From Bog-756 sp963725275 (GTDB lineage: Bacteria; Actinomycetota; Acidimicrobiia; Acidimicrobiales; RAAP-2): DNA of 64,000 bases. This document shows positions 60,674 through 64,000 of the stretch, in pieces. The translations under genes were made by a program, and so were the position numbers. Within the stretch, counting starts at the first letter, position 1; every line of letters starts with the position of its first letter. The notes beneath the pieces were generated by a model. The model had not been told where the DNA came from and ran no database searches. It saw nothing but the letters and a program-made list of their open reading frames with translations. The stretch covers positions 1 through 64,000 of the forward strand of contig CAVRXS010000005.1 in assembly GCA_963725275.1 (NCBI GenBank), read 5' to 3'.

Positions 60674-63600
60674 ATGGCTGACGACCCCGTCTCGCTGCGG
60701 CGGTTCGTCACGAACGTGGTCCGCGCGGCCATCTACGGCCCGCGCTCGGCGCTCGAGATCGCGGCCCACAGCCTCGGCGGCGAGCCGGTCCCGGCGGCAG
60801 AGGCGCTGGGACGCACCTTCACGCCGTTCGCCCTCGGGGACGCCTGGGGTGGGATGTGGGACACCACCTGGTTCCGGTTCCGGGGATCGATCCCGCAGGA
60901 GTGGACCGGGTCCGAGGTGACCGCCCTCGTCCACCTCGGGGGCGACCAGATGGTCGGTTTCACCGCCGAGGGTCAGATCTGGGACGCCGCGGGCCGCCCC
61001 GTACAGGGCCTGCACCACCGGCACCGTGAGTTCGTCCTCGCCACCAAGGCGCTCGGAGGCGATCCGGTCGAGTTCTTCGTCGAGGCTGCGGCCAATCCCA
61101 TCCCGCCCTGGCACCTCGCCGATTGGCCCCTCCTCGCGCCGGACTACCGGGGCGAACCCCTCTACAGGCTCCAGACGGCTGAGCTCGCGGTCGTGGACCG
61201 GTCCGTCGAGGGGCTCTACCTCGACATGCGCATCCTGCTCGAGCTCGCCGCCCTGCTCCCGGACCGCTCGGAGGCGATCCTCGGGGCGCTGACCGAAGCA
61301 GCCGAGACCGTCTCCCGCGAGGACGTCTCCGGGTCGGTGGCCGCCGCCCGGGCCGCACTGAGCCCGGTCCTCGACGTGCCCACCTCCTCGGCCAACTCGG
61401 TGGTCGCGGTCGGCCACGCCCACATCGACTGCGCCTGGCTCTGGCCTGTCCGCGAGACGAGACGGAAGTGCGCCCGGACCTTCTCCAACCAGCTGCGCCT
61501 GCTCGAGCAGTACCCCGGACACCACTTCGTGTGCAGCCAGGCGGTCCAGTACCAGTGGATGAAGGACGACTATCCGGAGATCTACCGCGGCATCGTCGAG
61601 CAGGTCCGGAGCGGCAGGTGGGAACCGGTCGGCGGCATGTGGGTCGAGCCCGATACCAACGTCCCGTCGGGCGAGTCGCTTGTCCGCCAGCTGGTGTTCG
61701 GCAAGCGCTTCTTCGCCGAGGAGTTCGGCGTCGAGACCCACGAGCTGTGGATCCCGGACGTCTTCGGCTACTCCGCCGCGCTGCCCCAGATCGCCGCTCG
61801 GGCCGGGGTCACCTCCTTCGTCACCCAGAAGATGAGCTGGAACGACACCAACGCCTTCCCGCACTCGACGTTCTGGTGGGAGGGCCACGACGGCAGCCGG
61901 CTGCTCGCCCATTTCCCGCCGGCCAACACCTACAACGGTGACTTCTCCCCCGGCGAGCTGGCCATGGGGCAGGACCGCGGCCTCGGGGCCGATGGCGCCG
62001 CCCGCAGCCTGTACCCGTACGGGTACGGCGACGGCGGCGGCGGCCCGACCGCGACCATGGTCGAGCGCCTCGGCCGTCTGGCGGACATCGACGGGCTGCC
62101 CCGGGTCGAGATCGGCTCCGTGGCCGGCTTCCTGGATCGGCTCCGCGAGGAGGCCGGTGACCTGGCCACCTGGGTCGGTGAGCTCTATCTCGAGGCCCAC
62201 CGGGGGACCCTCACCACCCACGCCGACGTCAAGCTGGCCAACCGCCGCGGCGAAGAGGCGCTCCGGTCCGCCGAGCTCTGGTCGGTGGCCGCGTCCCTCG
62301 ATCGGCGCTCGGCGCTCGAGCGGGCCTGGAAGCTGCTGCTGTTCCAGCAGTTCCACGACATCCTCCCCGGCTCGGGCATCCCCTGGGTCTACGAGGACGC
62401 TCGGCGCGACTACGCCGAGGTCCTCGCCATCACGGGCCCGGTCATCGCCGAAGCCCAGGGTGCGCTCGCCGGTGGGGAGGGAACCGGCGACGGTGACCGG
62501 CTGGTCGCGTTCAATCCGTCCTCCTCCGACCGGACCGAGGTCATCGAACTGCCCGACGGCACCCTGGCGGTCGTCTCCGCGCCGGCGTGCGGGTGGTCGA
62601 CCATCCGGCCGGACCGCGCCTGGGAGCTCGACCCGGTGGCACTCGGCGACGGCTGGCTGGACAACGGTCTCCTGAGGGTGCGCTGGGACACGGACGGGTT
62701 GCTCGAGTCGGTGCGCGACCTCTCGACGGGCCGCGAGGTGCTGGCGACCGGCGAGCGGGGCAACCTCTTCCAGATCCACGAGGACCACCCCCGGGCATTC
62801 GACGCGTGGGATGTCGACGGCTCGTATCTCGACCACGTCACCGACCTGGTGGCCGTGGACTCGATCGAGATCGTCGAGCGCGCGCCCTTGCGGGCCGGCG
62901 TGCGCGTCGTGCGGCGGTTCGGCGCGTCCACGATCACCCAGACCATGCGCCTCGCCGCCGGGAGCCGACGGCTGGAGTTCCACACCGACGGTGGACTGGC
63001 ACGAACGGCACCGCTTCTTGAAGGTGGCCTTTCCCGTCTCGGTCCGCTCGACGCGGGCGACCTACGAGATCCAGCACGGCCACATCGAACGGCCGACTGT
63101 CGCCAACACGAGCTGGGACCAGGCCCGGTTCGAGGTCTGCGGCCACCGGTGGGCGGACCTGAGCGAACCCGGCTACGGGGTCGCGCTGCTCAACGACTGC
63201 AAGTACGGGTACGACGTTCGCGGCCACACCATGCGGCTGTCGCTGCTCCGCGGCCCGGGCTTTCCCGATCCGGAAGCGGACCAGGGGGAGCACCGGTTCG
63301 CCTACGCCTTGTTCCCCCACTCCGGCGACCTGCGGGCGATCGACGGGGTCGTCTCGCAGGCGGAGTGGTTCAACCTCCCCCTGTCGTTCGTGCCCGGGCG
63401 GGGTGAGGGCAGGGTGGTCTCGGTAGATCGCCCGGGGGTGAGTGTCGAGGCGGTCAAGTGGGCCGACCGCGCGGATGCGGTCGTGGTGCGCCTCTGCGAG
63501 GTCTGGGGGTCACGGGGTCCGTGTCGGGTGACGCTGCACCACCCGTTCGGGTCGGTGAGCCGCACGGACCTCCTCGAACGGGAGCTCTCCCCTCTCACCA

Positions 63601-63677
63601 GCCGCGGTGGCACCGTCGAGCTCGAGCTCCGGCCGTTCGAACTGGTCACGCTCCTGTTCGCCGTCGACGGTGGGTGA
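60674..63677 (+). CDS. GH38-family alpha-mannosidase, one frame change
   Basis: About 1000 residues read across one frame change. The GH38 catalytic part has VVAVGHAHIDCAWLWPVRET (zinc His and Asp), WEPVGGMWVEPDTNVPSGES and the nucleophile Asp in ELWIPDVFGYSAALPQIAAR, then a later zinc ligand in FQQFHDILPGSGIPWVYEDA. The C-terminal beta domain continues after 62990, where one extra G in GACGGTGGAC shifts the frame; without it the text reads HTDVDWHERHRFLKVAFPV, the conserved sequence. No signal peptide, so it is cytoplasmic, acting on mannosides from polymer turnover. AAGGGAG precedes ATG 60674; GTG 60671 is also possible. Confidence 0.88.
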
Positions 63678-63772
63678 CAACGGCCGCTCGATCCGTACAG
63701 GAGCCGGCAGGAGACGCCGGGAAGGAGCGGCCGACGATTTCGGTCGGTGGCGGTGAGTCCAGGCGGCGCTGG

Positions 63773-64000
63773 TCAGCTCGGTGCAGGATGCGTGTACAGC
63801 AGTTCGATGCGTCGCGCCAGATTCACTGCATGGTCGCCCAAGCGCTCGTAGAAGCGGGCGAGCAGGGTCACCTGCGAAGCAACAGGGGTGGGCATGGCCT
63901 CCGCGTCGATCTCTTGCATCAAGCGTGCGTGGAGGATGTCCATCTCGACGTCGTCCTCGGCGAGATCCTTGGACCTGCTCGTCCTGTCCACATAGGCAAG
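63773..64000 (-). CDS. phoU: PhoU-like phosphate signalling protein, partial
   Basis: The last 75 residues of a PhoU-family protein; the frame runs past the window end. VEMDILHARLMQEIDAEAMP and LLARFYERLGDHAVNLARRI (with the ERxGDHAVNxA metal-binding box) are diagnostic. PhoU restrains the Pst transporter and PhoR kinase when phosphate is plentiful. Confidence 0.88.
   Translation of the reverse strand, partial: LAYVDRTSRSKDLAEDDVEMDILHARLMQEIDAEAMPTPVASQVTLLARFYERLGDHAVNLARRIELLYTHPAPS

Noticed and set aside
58940..62983. 1347-codon open frame antisense to the repeat protein and mannosidase genes
   Set aside because: It is a GC-rich shadow: composition is Arg/Gly/Asp-rich low complexity without motifs, and the opposite strand encodes two clear proteins.
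1..64000. CRISPR arrays, rRNA genes, riboswitches
   Set aside because: No regularly spaced repeats, no rRNA-like conserved blocks and no riboswitch core were seen on reading; a covariance-model search would be decisive.

Overview
The window is GC-rich DNA (roughly two thirds G+C, strong G/C preference at third codon positions) from an actinomycete-type bacterium. Support comes from several mycothiol-type DinB-fold proteins, a DUF3052 protein, an F420/FMN pyridoxamine-phosphate-oxidase-like protein, bacterial Ku with an NHEJ ligase and polymerase, a LytR-CpsA-Psr protein, DrrAB-type ABC efflux, and apparently leaderless promoters. Acidimicrobiia or a related deep actinobacterial lineage is my best guess, at low to moderate confidence. 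There are no rRNA genes, no CRISPR array and no intact tRNA.

Region by region. (1) 1-4.8 kb is an insertion scar: the end of an MFS pump, an Rrf2-type regulator split by an IS630-like element (TA duplication), a complete ISL3-family element with perfect 8-bp target repeats, then a tRNA-Arg-like 3' fragment and an internally deleted tyrosine integrase. (2) 5-10 kb holds an ECF sigma factor with a membrane partner, a SIMPL-domain lipoprotein, a DUF1707-like protein, and convergent lemA and htpX-like genes. (3) 10.4-17.9 kb is a cell-surface cluster: a sortase faces an overlapping four-gene operon of a surface protein, a YVTN-propeller lipoprotein, a GT-C-like membrane enzyme and a DUF2079 membrane protein. 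(4) 18-28.5 kb is metabolic and drug resistance: a DUF1345 protein, a dimethylformamidase-like protein, an MFS/TetR pair and an MFS/MarR pair each with a palindromic control site, then a PhnZ-like HD oxygenase overlapping an alkaline-phosphatase-superfamily phosphodiesterase. (5) 28.5-31.9 kb is one operon: ECF sigma, zinc-finger anti-sigma, ABC ATPase, ABC permease.

(6) 32-43.8 kb looks like a genome-maintenance and toxin-antitoxin island: PE-ligase, NHEJ polymerase and Ku, an SNF2 helicase with a SWIM-finger partner, and three candidate two-gene toxin-antitoxin units (XRE/nucleotidyltransferase, AbrB/unknown, MNT/HEPN-like). (7) 43.8-64 kb is a mixed housekeeping arm: MBL-fold hydrolase, VOC protein, TetR with DrrAB efflux and a clear operator, a KimA-like potassium transporter, an LCP ligase, enoyl-CoA hydratase, a QueA-like protein coupled to an SDR under a SoxR-type promoter, several small enzymes, a secreted protein with 14 cysteine-pair repeats, a GH38 alpha-mannosidase and the end of phoU.

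Many otherwise well-conserved genes carry one-base frame changes (at least 18 in this window, nine of them in the SNF2 gene). The protein motifs on both sides stay intact, so sequencing or assembly indels are the simplest explanation. Genes affected are annotated across the break and flagged.
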